A stretch of DNA of 64,000 nucleotides from Streptomyces sp. NBC_01262 (GTDB lineage Bacteria > Actinomycetota > Actinomycetes > Streptomycetales > Streptomycetaceae), in the NCBI RefSeq assembly GCF_036226365.1, contig NZ_CP108462.1, positions 5,082,501 through 5,146,500 on the forward strand. Reading direction: 5' to 3'. The notes below the pieces were generated by a model. The model was not told the DNA's origin, searched no databases, and saw only the letters and a program-made list of their open reading frames with translations. This document shows positions 7,331 through 15,640 of the stretch, one piece after another. The translations under genes were made by a program, and so were the position numbers. Numbering within the stretch: position 1 is the stretch's first letter; each line of letters starts with the position of its first letter.

Positions 7331-9586
7331 TCAGCCCGCGCTCTTCTTTCGGTCACGCTCCGCAATCGCTGCGGTGATGTGGGCGCGGTCGATGCCGCGC
7401 CGGTTGACGACTTTGCCGTCGATGCGGCGGTTGACCTGAACCGCCTTGATCCCGTACCGCTTGAGGGCGGCTGAGAGTTGTCCGGCGTCCCACTCCCCTG
7501 CCTCGTCGGTCCAGGTCTGGTAGACCTCGGGGCGCAGGTCGGTGAGGCGGGCGATGACGGTTTCGGACCACACCTTGGCCTCATCGGCGGGGACGACGGA
7601 CAGGATGTCGTCGAGCAGGGTGTCTGCCGCCTCACGCCGCTCGGGCGTCTCGCCAGCGGCGAGGCCGCGCAGCGTGCCGGCCAGTTCGCGGGCGGCGCGG
7701 GCCCGGTCGCAGATCAGATCGGCGGCGGGGTTGTCGATGTAGTAGGTGCGGACGATCTGCGGGTCGTCGGCGGCGCCGGACAGGTAGCCGATGCCCTTGT
7801 CGGACTTGGTGAACGTGGTGGCCTGGATGCCCTTCTTGTACATCGAGGTGCCCAGGATCATGTCGTTCTCCATCTGGCCCATGACGCGCAGGCAGAACCG
7901 GGTGCCGACGTTGGCGGAGATGCCGGTGGGCAGGCTCTCTTTGTCGGGGCGCTGGGTGGCGAGCAGGATGATCCAGCCCAGGGCCCGGCCGCGCTTGATG
8001 AGCGAGGTGCACAGGGCGCCGGCTTCCTTGCCGAACTCCGGGTGGGAGAACAGCTCCTGGCACTCATCGATGGCCAGCACGCCGGGGTGCAGTCCGAGGG
8101 ATTTGATGGCGGCCAGTTCCGGGGTGACCTTGTTCTCCGGGCACTTGTCCTTCGGCAAAGAGGCGATGACCTTCGCGCGTCGTTCCAGGTCGTTGTAGAC
8201 GTAGCGGATGGAGTCCAGGGCGGCGGCGCAGGTTTCGTCGTCGGGGCCGGAGCCGTAGTCGGCGGCGACCTTGGCCAGTGCGGATAGGTCGCCGGTGCCC
8301 TTGAGTTCCCAGATCAGCAGTTCTGCCAGCGGGTCCAGGGCGGCGGCGAGCAGGGGGGTGCGCAGGGAGAAGGTCTTGCCCATGCCGGGCATGGCGCCGA
8401 TGAGGACGTTGTCGTACATCAGCGTGATGTCGACGGGGCGTCCGCGCTGGTCGGTGCCGAACGGGATCGGCTTGAACAGCGAGGGCGTGCCGCTGCTGCT
8501 CTTGGCCAGCGGCCACGCCGCCGGGGGCACCTTGTTCAGTGCCTTGTCCCCGACCCACAGCATCATGCGGCCGGCGTGCTCGTCCGCGACGGGCTCGGGC
8601 CATACGCAGCCGAGGGGGCGGCGCAGTCCGGAGGCGAGGCGGTCGCGGCGGTCGAGGATGTCGGTGACGGTGACGCCGTAGGGCAGGTCGACGTCGGCGC
8701 GCCAGCCGGGGCCGTCGCGGGTGATCGGCGCGGGGAACTTGATGCCCTGCCCGCCCTTGCCAAGGGCCTTGTTGATCTCGGCGTTGCCCAGCGCGCCCAG
8801 CGCCCGTTCCACGATCTGCGAGGTGAGGCGCTCCACCTGCGTGGCCACGACGGCGGGGGAGATGACGGGCTTGTCGGTCGGGGTGCCCAGCCAGCCCAGG
8901 GCGAAGGTCAGGGCGGCGGTGGTGGCGGCGAGCAGCCAGGCCGGGGCGAGGATCCACATCGCCAGGGCGGCGATCGGGCCGATGACGGCGGACAGGGCGA
9001 TGATGATGCCGCGCAGCTTGACGCGGTTGTCGCGCTGCCGGGACAGCTTGAGGTAGTCCTCGGGGTTCTCCCGGTTGGCGGCGGCCTGGCGCAGGTGCTC
9101 GCCTTCGGCGTCGGTCACCCAGCGCACCGTGCCGCCGATGAACTTCGCCGCACCGGCGGGGGCGCGCAGGGCGAGGCCGGCCGCGTAGTAGGGCAGGCGC
9201 ACCGTGTGGAAGGCGGTGGTGTGGGCGGCGTAGCCGAGCAGCCATCCGGCCGCGTCGACGAACTCGGGCTTGGAGGTGAGCCAGGCCGGGAGCACCGATC
9301 GGCGGCGGGCGCCGCGCACTCGCGCCATCAGACCGGGGCCCGTCGGCTCGGGTCCATCGACCAGGGCAACGGAGTCCCCCGACGCGTCGGGGCCGGAGTC
9401 GCCCGACTCAGTCGGGTGGGAGTCGGCCGACGCGGTCGCGGTCGGGTCGGGTGCTCCGGTCGGGGAGTCGGCCGACTCCGATCGGGCGGCGCGGGCCTTG
9501 TCCAGGTCGACGACCTCGCCGCCGAAGTCGGCGGCCAAGTCGGCTTCGAGCCGGTTGAACAGCTCGTTCTCATCGTCGTGATTCAC
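7331..9586 (-). CDS. traB: TraB-type FtsK/SpoIIIE DNA translocase
   Basis: A 751-residue membrane-anchored ATPase that moves double-stranded element DNA between hyphae. Residues 1-80 are acidic and repetitive (Ser-Ala-Asp repeats). Two membrane segments lie at about 195-245. The ATPase domain has Walker A GAMPGMGKT and Walker B VLAIDECQEL, and the C-terminal 70 residues look like the winged-helix DNA-reading domain (QLSAALKRYGIKAVQVNRR). GTG start 9586 has AAGAAGGAAA upstream. It is the only conjugation ATPase of the element. Confidence 0.92.
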   Translation of the reverse strand: MNHDDENELFNRLEADLAADFGGEVVDLDKARAARSESADSPTGAPDPTATASADSHPTESGDSGPDASGDSVALVDGPEPTGPGLMARVRGARRRSVLPAWLTSKPEFVDAAGWLLGYAAHTTAFHTVRLPYYAAGLALRAPAGAAKFIGGTVRWVTDAEGEHLRQAAANRENPEDYLKLSRQRDNRVKLRGIIIALSAVIGPIAALAMWILAPAWLLAATTAALTFALGWLGTPTDKPVISPAVVATQVERLTSQIVERALGALGNAEINKALGKGGQGIKFPAPITRDGPGWRADVDLPYGVTVTDILDRRDRLASGLRRPLGCVWPEPVADEHAGRMMLWVGDKALNKVPPAAWPLAKSSSGTPSLFKPIPFGTDQRGRPVDITLMYDNVLIGAMPGMGKTFSLRTPLLAAALDPLAELLIWELKGTGDLSALAKVAADYGSGPDDETCAAALDSIRYVYNDLERRAKVIASLPKDKCPENKVTPELAAIKSLGLHPGVLAIDECQELFSHPEFGKEAGALCTSLIKRGRALGWIILLATQRPDKESLPTGISANVGTRFCLRVMGQMENDMILGTSMYKKGIQATTFTKSDKGIGYLSGAADDPQIVRTYYIDNPAADLICDRARAARELAGTLRGLAAGETPERREAADTLLDDILSVVPADEAKVWSETVIARLTDLRPEVYQTWTDEAGEWDAGQLSAALKRYGIKAVQVNRRIDGKVVNRRGIDRAHITAAIAERDRKKSAG

Positions 9587-9615
9587 TGAGATTTCCTTCT
9601 TCCAAGGAGGGATGG

Positions 9616-9657
9616 CGGGGTCCGGCCGTCGCTTTGGTCGGTTGAGACCGGACCCCG
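9616..9657. terminator. hairpin upstream of traB
   Basis: Inverted repeat CGGGGTCCGG (9616-9625) / CCGGACCCCG (9648-9657) in the 136-base gap between the small gene at 9723 and traB. It could terminate upstream transcription or shape the traB leader. Confidence 0.4.
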
Positions 9658-9722
9658 TTACTCATGTTTCTTTTGCCGCATCCCGAGCGTTAAGAGGACC
9701 CGTCTCAGTCCTCGACGGCCGG

Positions 9723-9968
9723 TCAGGCGGTGGGGCGGGGCAGGGCGCGGCACTTGGCGGAGTGTTCCTGCGCCCACTCGTTGACCTTGGCGCGGTATCC
9801 GGCGGGCGAGTCGGCGTCGCAGGCGCGGCAGTTGGCCACGACCCAGGTGTGGACGGTGCGCGCCGGGGTCACGTCGACGGTGGAGCCGAACAGGGTCGGG
9901 AAGCGGTAGAGCACGCCCTCGGGCCACTCGGTGGTGTCGGCGGGCGGGGCGGGTGTCTGGCTGGTCAT
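9723..9968 (-). CDS. hypothetical protein with CxxC motif
   Basis: 81 residues, no membrane segment. Contains CRACDADSPAG and, 20 residues later, HSAKC, a spacing that could hold one zinc ion; the Trp/His-rich core (VHTWVVANCRACD) is typical of small AICE accessory proteins. ATG 9968 has GGAGATTCACC upstream. No family recognised. Confidence 0.7.
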   Translation of the reverse strand: MTSQTPAPPADTTEWPEGVLYRFPTLFGSTVDVTPARTVHTWVVANCRACDADSPAGYRAKVNEWAQEHSAKCRALPRPTA

Positions 9969-9993
9969 GGTGAATCTCCTTGGTCGGCGGGGT

Positions 9994-10296
9994 TCAGAAC
10001 AGGGGGTCTTGGGCTTGGGCTGCCGCGTCCTGGCGGGCGTGGTCGGCGGCGGTGGTGATGCGGTGCCAGCAGTTCGGGCACCAGGCGCGCAGCGCGTCGG
10101 CGTCGGCGGTGACGGCTTCGCGGTCCGGCAACGGCCGTTCGGGGGCGGCGAGCAGGCGGGCGCGGTCGGTGTCGGGGATCCGGCAGATGCCGCCCTTGCG
10201 GTGGGTGCTGCCGCACTCGCCCTGGCACTGGCAGGCCCATCCGGCGGCGGTCATCACGGCGTTGAACAGCTCCGCGCCGGCCAGCGGCCCGCGCAT
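9994..10296 (-). CDS. HNH-like zinc protein overlapping the methyltransferase gene
   Basis: 100 residues. N-terminal CQCQGECGSTHRKGGICRI and C-terminal LRAWCPNCWHRIT resemble the two zinc knuckles of small HNH nucleases of actinophages and plasmids. The central His of the HNH motif is not clear, so activity is doubtful. Its ATG overlaps the stop of the C5 methyltransferase gene, so the two are translationally coupled. A nuclease/methyltransferase pair is possible but unproven. Confidence 0.6.
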   Translation of the reverse strand: MRGPLAGAELFNAVMTAAGWACQCQGECGSTHRKGGICRIPDTDRARLLAAPERPLPDREAVTADADALRAWCPNCWHRITTAADHARQDAAAQAQDPLF

Positions 10297-11333
10297 CACG
10301 CCGCCGCTCCCGTGCCGTACCGCCAGGGCTGGAGGCGGTCGGCCAGGAGGCGCAGCGCGGCGGTGGCCTGCTGCGGGACCACGCCGTTGCCCAGGGCCTT
10401 GAGCTGGGCGGTGCGGGACAGGCCGGGGACGGCGGTGACGTGGCCTGCGGGCAGGCCCATCAGCCATTCCACCAGGGGTGGGTTCAGTCGTCCCAGAGCG
10501 TCAGTTGGCCACGGCGCGGGCCGTCCGAGGGCGTGTTCCCAGCGGGCGATGGCAGCTTCGTAGCGTCCCCAATCAGGTCGGTCACCGCGTGCAGCGACGG
10601 ACGGACCGCTGCTCCGGGAGTCGGTGACTGGTTGCTGGGCCAGGTCGCGGCCGACGGTGTCGGCAGCAGGCTGGCCACTTCCGCCGCCAGGCATTTGCCG
10701 TGGGTCCCGGCTTCCTGCGAGGGGGTGCGCCTGGTCTGCCGGTTCTCGTTTGCCGACGCCCTCGGGGTGGGCAACAGGGCCACCACTGCCGTCGGGAGCT
10801 GGCCCTTCTGCCCGCCGCCGCGCCAGTCCCGGGCGGCTGGGGTCGGCAGGCCAGGCGAGGAGGAACAGGCGGCGGCGCTGGTGGGCGGCGCCGACGGCTT
10901 CCGACGCGCTGACACACAGCCACTCCGCATCGAACCCGAGGCGGGCAAGGTCGGCGAGGACGGTGTCGAATCCGAGAGAAAGGTGCCCTGCGACGTTTTC
11001 AAAGACCGCGTAGCGGGGTCGTAGAACGCCAAGGGCGGTGGCGATGTGCGGCCAGATGTGCCGGGCATCTTTGGTTCCCTTCCGGTGGCCGGCGGTGCTG
11101 AACGGCTGGCACGGATAGCCCCCGATCACCACGTCGACCGGTTCCGCGCTCGTCCAGCCGACGGCGGTGATGTCCCCGAGGTTGGGCACCTGCGGATGGT
11201 GGTGCGCGAGGATGCGGGCGGCGCCGGGGTCGTTGTCGGCGACCCAGGCCAGCGAACCGCCGAACACCTCCTGTACGGCCATGTCCAGACCGCCGTAGCC
11301 GGTGCACACCGAACCGAGCCGCAGCCCGCTCAT
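10296..11333 (-). CDS. DNA (cytosine-5) methyltransferase
   Basis: A complete 345-residue C5 methyltransferase. Motif I is GSVCTGYGGLDMAV, motif IV GGYPCQPFS with the catalytic Cys, motif VI FENVAGH, motif VIII AHQRRRLFLLA and motif X KALGNGVVPQQ. About 130 residues between VIII and X form the target-recognition region. The neighbouring genes include no clear restriction enzyme, so it may protect the element from host restriction. It overlaps the DUF2637 gene by 4 bases upstream. Confidence 0.92.
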   Translation of the reverse strand: MSGLRLGSVCTGYGGLDMAVQEVFGGSLAWVADNDPGAARILAHHHPQVPNLGDITAVGWTSAEPVDVVIGGYPCQPFSTAGHRKGTKDARHIWPHIATALGVLRPRYAVFENVAGHLSLGFDTVLADLARLGFDAEWLCVSASEAVGAAHQRRRLFLLAWPADPSRPGLARRRAEGPAPDGSGGPVAHPEGVGKREPADQAHPLAGSRDPRQMPGGGSGQPAADTVGRDLAQQPVTDSRSSGPSVAARGDRPDWGRYEAAIARWEHALGRPAPWPTDALGRLNPPLVEWLMGLPAGHVTAVPGLSRTAQLKALGNGVVPQQATAALRLLADRLQPWRYGTGAAA

Positions 11334-12337
11334 GCCGCCGCCCCCTCGGCCTGGTCGTCGCCGTCCACCGCGTGCAGGGGACGGCCGTCGGCGGCCCGCT
11401 CATCCCTCAACGCTTCCCGCAGCAGACGGGAGTTGCGGGCGGAGCAGTGCACTGCGTTCATGATGGGTTCGGCCGTCAGTCCCTCGATCGGCCACCCGGC
11501 CGTGGCCGTCCGCGCCTCTGCGAGCAGCTGCTCGAAGGTGCGGGCGGGGCGGGCGGGCTTGGCCGCCGCACGCTTGCGCGCCGCCGGCTTGCGGGGCACC
11601 TTCTCCTCCTGCTCCCGGTCTGCCGGGAGTGCGGGAGGGGCGGGCGGTTCGGTCTGGCCGGCGGGGTCGAGGTCACCAAGCTTGAGCAGGACGCGGGTGC
11701 GGCGCGGGGTGCGGCGCCGCCAGCCACGGCTGTAGCGGCCCTGCCCGTAGGTCTCGCGCAGGTCCGCACGGGCCAGCAGCCGCGCGCGTTCCAGGGCGAG
11801 GGCGTCGGTGTAGGAGGTGAGTTCCCACAGGGTCATGCGGCGCCACAGGGCGAACGTGCTGATCGGGGCGAGGATCCAGCGGGAACGTCGGATCTTCTCC
11901 ATCCGCCGGCCGGTCACCGCCCCGATGTGGGAGGCGTAGACGTGTGCGGCGACCTCGGAGAGCACGACCCACAGCAGGGGCATGGTGCCGTGCGCGAGCT
12001 TGGCTGACACCCCGTGTCCGGCGTCGATGTTGAGCCAGCAGGTGACCAGGGTCAGCGCCCAGGGCACCCACCGCACCCATGCCAACGGGATGTCCTTGCG
12101 GATCAGCAGCAGGTTCACGATCGTGAATGCCGGGATCGCGGTGTCGATGGCGGCCGGCAGCATCTGCGGGACGGCAAACCCCCATCGGATCGCGGCGGCG
12201 GTCACGGTGTCGAAGGACAGGGCGAACCCGGTCCCACCCACACCGACTCCCAGCACGCCGGCCACCGCGAGCAGCCACCGTTCCGGCGTCGTCAACGGCG
12301 GCACAGCCGCCTGTACGGTCTCGGGTGCGGTGGTCAT
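11330..12337 (-). CDS. DUF2637 membrane protein (SpdB-like)
   Basis: A 335-residue protein with four membrane segments between about 20 and 160 (LLAVAGVLGVGVGGTGFAL; AIDTAIPAFTIVNLLL; WVPWALTLVTCWL; MPLLWVVLSEVAAHVY), the DUF2637 pattern. The C-terminal 170 residues are basic and soluble (KPAARKRAAAKPARP) and end in a possible DNA-binding helical part. DUF2637 proteins are found on most Streptomyces conjugative elements and are linked to intramycelial spread. It overlaps both neighbours by 4 bases. Confidence 0.85.
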   Translation of the reverse strand: MTTAPETVQAAVPPLTTPERWLLAVAGVLGVGVGGTGFALSFDTVTAAAIRWGFAVPQMLPAAIDTAIPAFTIVNLLLIRKDIPLAWVRWVPWALTLVTCWLNIDAGHGVSAKLAHGTMPLLWVVLSEVAAHVYASHIGAVTGRRMEKIRRSRWILAPISTFALWRRMTLWELTSYTDALALERARLLARADLRETYGQGRYSRGWRRRTPRRTRVLLKLGDLDPAGQTEPPAPPALPADREQEEKVPRKPAARKRAAAKPARPARTFEQLLAEARTATAGWPIEGLTAEPIMNAVHCSARNSRLLREALRDERAADGRPLHAVDGDDQAEGAAA

Positions 12338-12630
12338 GCCGCCACCCCCGTACGGGCGGCGCGCCGCCGGACGGCGGACGGCGGCGGGGTGATGCGGAAC
12401 AGCTCGGGCATGTGCGCCTCGATGGCCTGCGCCGCAACGCGCAGCGTCCGGTCGGCAAGGGCGGGGTCGTCGGCGAGGATGTCGCGTGCCGCAGCCTCAC
12501 GGGCCGCGCGCTCCTCCTCGTTCTCGCCGTCCTCACCCAGCCACAGGTCAAGCGGCGTACCCAGGGCCAGTTCGAGAAGATCGGATGGCGTCATCACGTG
12601 GTGACGGCCGATGAAGTCCTTCATGGTCAT
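12334..12630 (-). CDS. hypothetical protein, first gene of the long AICE operon
   Basis: 98 residues, acidic centre (GEDGENEEERAAREAAARDIL) and basic end. No membrane segment and no family recognised. It overlaps the DUF2637 gene by ATGA. GGAGACCGGC precedes ATG 12630, and the second copy of the hairpin leader lies just upstream. Confidence 0.68.
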   Translation of the reverse strand: MTMKDFIGRHHVMTPSDLLELALGTPLDLWLGEDGENEEERAAREAAARDILADDPALADRTLRVAAQAIEAHMPELFRITPPPSAVRRRAARTGVAA

Positions 12631-12645
12631 GCCGGTCTCCGGATT

Positions 12646-12702
12646 CCTGGTTGGGATGAAGTGGGGTGGCGGGCGACCTTTGGCGGGGAGTGCCGCCACC
12701 CC
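12646..12702 (-). promoter_or_regulatory. hairpin leader element, copy 2
   Basis: Stem GGGGTGGCGG (12663-12672) / CCGCCACCCC (12693-12702) encloses GGCGACCTTTGGCGGGGAGT, nearly identical to the loop at 6230-6249, and is followed on the minus strand by the same CATCCCAACCAGG word (12646-12658). Relative to copy 1 a C-G pair has become T-A, so pairing is kept. Confidence 0.6.
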
Positions 12703-13026
12703 TGGAAAGTCGTGCAGGGTGCTGGGCCGGACTGTTCCCGGCTCCCCTCAACCCCGCCCGTACGGCGCAAGACCGGACGGGCGAGGGAGGCAACCGGCCG
12801 CCACGTCAGAACGCGGCGGAAGTTGGGTAGTGCGTGTCTCCTTCATCGCGACTGCGCTCCCGTGTCAGGTAGAGCTGTCCAGCCTCGAAGTAGGCGTATG
12901 GAGACGTGACCTTTCGGTCTAGCCCTCCGGTTAATGACAAGGACCCGGGTGCCCTCGGCCCGCTCTGTCCCGGGCCCCTCATCGCGCAGCTCGGAGCAGC
13001 CCAAAGAAGAGCCCTCCAGCCTTCGT
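12703..13026. other. divergent intergenic region
   Basis: Lies between the minus-strand transfer/replication operon and the plus-strand GntR gene. It should hold the promoters of both. A small minus-strand frame (12843-13082) has no ribosome site or family and I do not call it. A word resembling a -35/-10 pair is not clear enough to place. Confidence 0.4.
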
Positions 13027-13095
13027 AGTCCTAGGACTGCGCGACTGGTATGACTGTGCACCCGTAGTCCTGGGACTGTCAACAGTCCTAGGACT
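13027..13095. promoter_or_regulatory. three AGTCCTAGGACT operators upstream of the GntR gene
   Basis: Palindrome AGTCCTAGGACT at 13027-13038 and 13084-13095, and the one-base variant AGTCCTGGGACT at 13066-13077. The last two are 18 bases apart and end 33 bases before the GntR start. Position and symmetry fit autoregulation by the GntR protein, like KorSA/Kor operators on pSAM2 and pIJ101. Confidence 0.75.
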
Positions 13096-13128
13096 GTGTT
13101 TCACTGTTCCTGTCGAGAGGAGTGCTTC

Positions 13129-13929
13129 ATGGCGCCCAAGTGGCGAGAGCTGGCGGACAAGCTGGCTGACCGGATCAGAAGCGGCGAGCAGGGGTACCAG
13201 CCGGGGCAGCAGTTGCCGCATATCCGGGACCTTGTGGATCAAGGCGAGGGCTCCAAAGCCACAGTTCACGCGGCGTACAAGGCTCTGGAGGCAGAGGGCC
13301 TCGTCACCTCGTCACGGGGCCACGGCACCGTGGTTCGGGCGGCGGCACCTCTCAAGCGGCTCGGTGTCGGACGCTATGACAAGGCCAAGTGGCGCGACGG
13401 CGACGAAGTAGCGTTCATTGCTGACCGCGTCGCGTCAGGGCGCGCATACAAGCGCAACGAGCAGACGCAGAAGGTCAGCTTCGGCGAGGCTCCACCGGCC
13501 GCGGTTGCGGCCCACGGGCTTCCTGCCGGAACCCCGCTCTACGCGCGGGCCCGGCTGGTGAAGGAAGGCGAGCAGCCGACTCACACACTGACCAGCTACT
13601 ACCGCCCGGAGCATGTGGAGGGGACTCGACTGGTTGACCCCACGCCGGGCCCCGCCGGCCGGGGCGGTGGCTTCCGAGTGCTCTACGACGCGGGGTACGA
13701 GATCGACACCATGAAAGAGGAGATCTTCGCACGCGTCCCCACGCCGGAAGAAGTGAAGCTCTTGCAGTTGCCACCGGGAGAACCCGTCGTTGAGCTGCAC
13801 CGGACGACGTATACCGCCGATGGCACGGTGGTTGAGTTCGCCATCGGTGTGCACGCCGCATCACGCTTCGCGTGGGAATACGACTTCAAGGTTCCGGACT
13901 CTGCACAGGACGAGAAGGGGCGGACATGA
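13129..13929 (+). CDS. GntR-family (HutC/UTRA) regulator, KorSA-like
   Basis: 266 residues: an N-terminal GntR winged helix-turn-helix (LADKLADRIRSGEQGYQPGQQLPHIRDLVDQGEGSKATVHAAYKAL) and a C-terminal UTRA ligand domain (PVVELHRTTYTADGTVVEFAIGVHAASRFAWEYDF). ATG 13129 follows GAGGAGTG. It faces away from the transfer operon and has three operators in front, so it probably represses itself and the element's transfer genes, as KorSA does. It overlaps the next gene by 4 bases. Confidence 0.9.
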   Translation: MAPKWRELADKLADRIRSGEQGYQPGQQLPHIRDLVDQGEGSKATVHAAYKALEAEGLVTSSRGHGTVVRAAAPLKRLGVGRYDKAKWRDGDEVAFIADRVASGRAYKRNEQTQKVSFGEAPPAAVAAHGLPAGTPLYARARLVKEGEQPTHTLTSYYRPEHVEGTRLVDPTPGPAGRGGGFRVLYDAGYEIDTMKEEIFARVPTPEEVKLLQLPPGEPVVELHRTTYTADGTVVEFAIGVHAASRFAWEYDFKVPDSAQDEKGRT

Positions 13930-14600
13930 TCTCTGCACAGGCATGGGCGGATGCACGGCTGCTCTGGGACTACCACCGTATGCACCATGAGGTGCGGCCC
14001 TGCTCGGTGGCTGTCGGCCTGGGGAGCCATGACCTGGGCGTGGCCGACGTAACAGCCGACCTGTACCGGCGGGGTATGGCCCCGGTGATCGTGTTCACCG
14101 GCTCGACAAGCCCCACTACTCGGGCGCGCATGCCGCGCGGCGAGGCCGTCCACTACCGTGAGCGGGCGCTTGAGCTTGGAGTGCCTGACTCTGCCGTACT
14201 GCTGGAACCGCACGCGACCAACACCGGCGAGAACATCGAGTTCACGCAGGCCGTGCTCAAGGAGGCCGGCATTGAGGTCTCGTCCGTCCTGCTCGTGAGC
14301 AAGCCGTACGAAGAGCGACGCTCGTACGCCATGGCGCGCAAGCTGTGGCCCGAAGTCGAGATCGTGTGCGCGTCCACGCCGATGGACTTGGAGGAGTACG
14401 CCGACTCCATCGGCGATGCCCGCATGGTGATCGACATGATCGTTGGCGCGCTGCAACGGGTGCTCATCTTCCCGGACTGGGGCTTGGCCATCACTCAGGA
14501 AGTCCCCGACGCCGTTGCTGCGGGATACAGACGTCTGTGCCAAGAAGGCTTCAGCAGCCGGCTTCTCCCTGCCGACATGACACCTCCGCCGGGCCGCTAA
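13926..14600 (+). CDS. YdcF/SanA-type DUF218 protein
   Basis: 224 residues with the DUF218 (ElyC/SanA/YdcF) fold: GLGSHDLGVADVTADLYRRG, VFTGSTSPTTR, the characteristic LLEPHATNTGENIEFT and LLVSKPYEERRSYAMARKLWP. Members bind nucleotides or SAM, but the reaction is unknown. It is translationally coupled to the GntR gene (ATGA). I recall this pair on other Streptomyces elements; a link between a small-molecule-handling enzyme and a UTRA regulator suggests that the ligand may control excision or transfer. Confidence 0.85.
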   Translation: MISAQAWADARLLWDYHRMHHEVRPCSVAVGLGSHDLGVADVTADLYRRGMAPVIVFTGSTSPTTRARMPRGEAVHYRERALELGVPDSAVLLEPHATNTGENIEFTQAVLKEAGIEVSSVLLVSKPYEERRSYAMARKLWPEVEIVCASTPMDLEEYADSIGDARMVIDMIVGALQRVLIFPDWGLAITQEVPDAVAAGYRRLCQEGFSSRLLPADMTPPPGR

Positions 14601-14725
14601 AGACTCCTCTCCGTCCGCGCCACGTGCTCAAGGCGTTCGCCCCACCTGGCAGGCAAACCCCAGAAGACAGCCCACGGCTCACCCATTGGACCGAAGACCG
14701 ATGTATCCGGCAGCCGCCCACTGGT

Positions 14726-15637
14726 TCAGGCCATGCCTACCTCGGCCGCCTGCAGCACGTAGTCCTCAACCCCGAGACGCATAGCGTCTTCTTCTGCGTT
14801 CCTTCTCCATTGGTAGAACCAATCGGGAATTAGGGCGTTCTTCTGGCGGCTACTAAATATCACATCTTGCAGCTTGCGGCACTCGGCTTCGGACGGAATG
14901 ATGCCTGATTTCATAGCGGTATCCCATAGCTGTGCGCCTCGCGCATCTGCCTCCTCTTTGAGTCGCAAACTCTCAGAATTAAGGCGCCATATTTCAATCA
15001 ATTCCCTAACAACCGGAACTAGTGGCGAAAAGACGCCGAGTAGGGCTGAATTAAAAGACATTCCTGTCAACCCGCACGCCATCACAGTTGACGAAATAGT
15101 GAATACTCCACACCAGACTGCTCCCGCCGCCCAGTAGGCGTGAAGGGAGATGCTCCAGCCTAGGTTACTGCGTTGGCATATCAAAACATCGAGAGGGCGG
15201 ACCACGCTGCCGGTGTCACCGTACCAATTTTCCAGCCCCCCACCCCGATGCCTGGCAGCTGCGCGAGCAACAAGAGAGTTGTTTGGTCTCGCTGCTATTT
15301 CATTGTTCCATTCAAGGCGGTACAAAGAGGTATCGAACTCCTCTTGCACAGCCGCAGCCTCTCTTTGCTTACGCTTCTCTCTGGCACTACCGACAACACT
15401 AAAGAGGAAAAGCAGTAACCCGGATGCGGTTCCAATGAGAGGGCGGAGAGAGTTGAACGCCAGTGAGAGTGACGAAATCGCAATCCCAGCCCCAAGTACA
15501 GTGGATATGCGAGCGAAGTGGATTACCTTCGCATCGGAGTAGAGGCGCCTTTGAGCCGCCAGCAAGCGCAATGAGCGCTGAGAGTTTTGGGCGGAGAGGA
15601 TTGGCGGATCAGTTGGTCCTCGATTCACGGTTGGCAC
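14726..15637 (-). CDS. S-4TM pore-forming CBASS effector
   Basis: A 303-residue membrane protein matching the S-4TM effector family: NSQRSLRLLAAQRRLYSDAK near the N terminus, EEFDTSLYRLEWN at about 99-111, and four hydrophobic segments (about 44-62, 66-84, 164-190, 194-212). Such effectors open membranes when bound by a cyclic (oligo)nucleotide and kill the infected cell. The GTG at 15637 is 3 bases after the CD-NTase stop, so both are one unit. Base composition and codons (ATA, TTA, AGA) are unlike the flanking genes, which shows recent transfer. Confidence 0.88.
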   Translation of the reverse strand: MPTVNRGPTDPPILSAQNSQRSLRLLAAQRRLYSDAKVIHFARISTVLGAGIAISSLSLAFNSLRPLIGTASGLLLFLFSVVGSAREKRKQREAAAVQEEFDTSLYRLEWNNEIAARPNNSLVARAAARHRGGGLENWYGDTGSVVRPLDVLICQRSNLGWSISLHAYWAAGAVWCGVFTISSTVMACGLTGMSFNSALLGVFSPLVPVVRELIEIWRLNSESLRLKEEADARGAQLWDTAMKSGIIPSEAECRKLQDVIFSSRQKNALIPDWFYQWRRNAEEDAMRLGVEDYVLQAAEVGMA

Positions 15638-15640
15638 CCC

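Noticed and set aside
12843-13082. 79-codon minus-strand frame in the AICE regulatory region
   Set aside because: It crosses two GntR operators, lacks a ribosome site and has no family resemblance.
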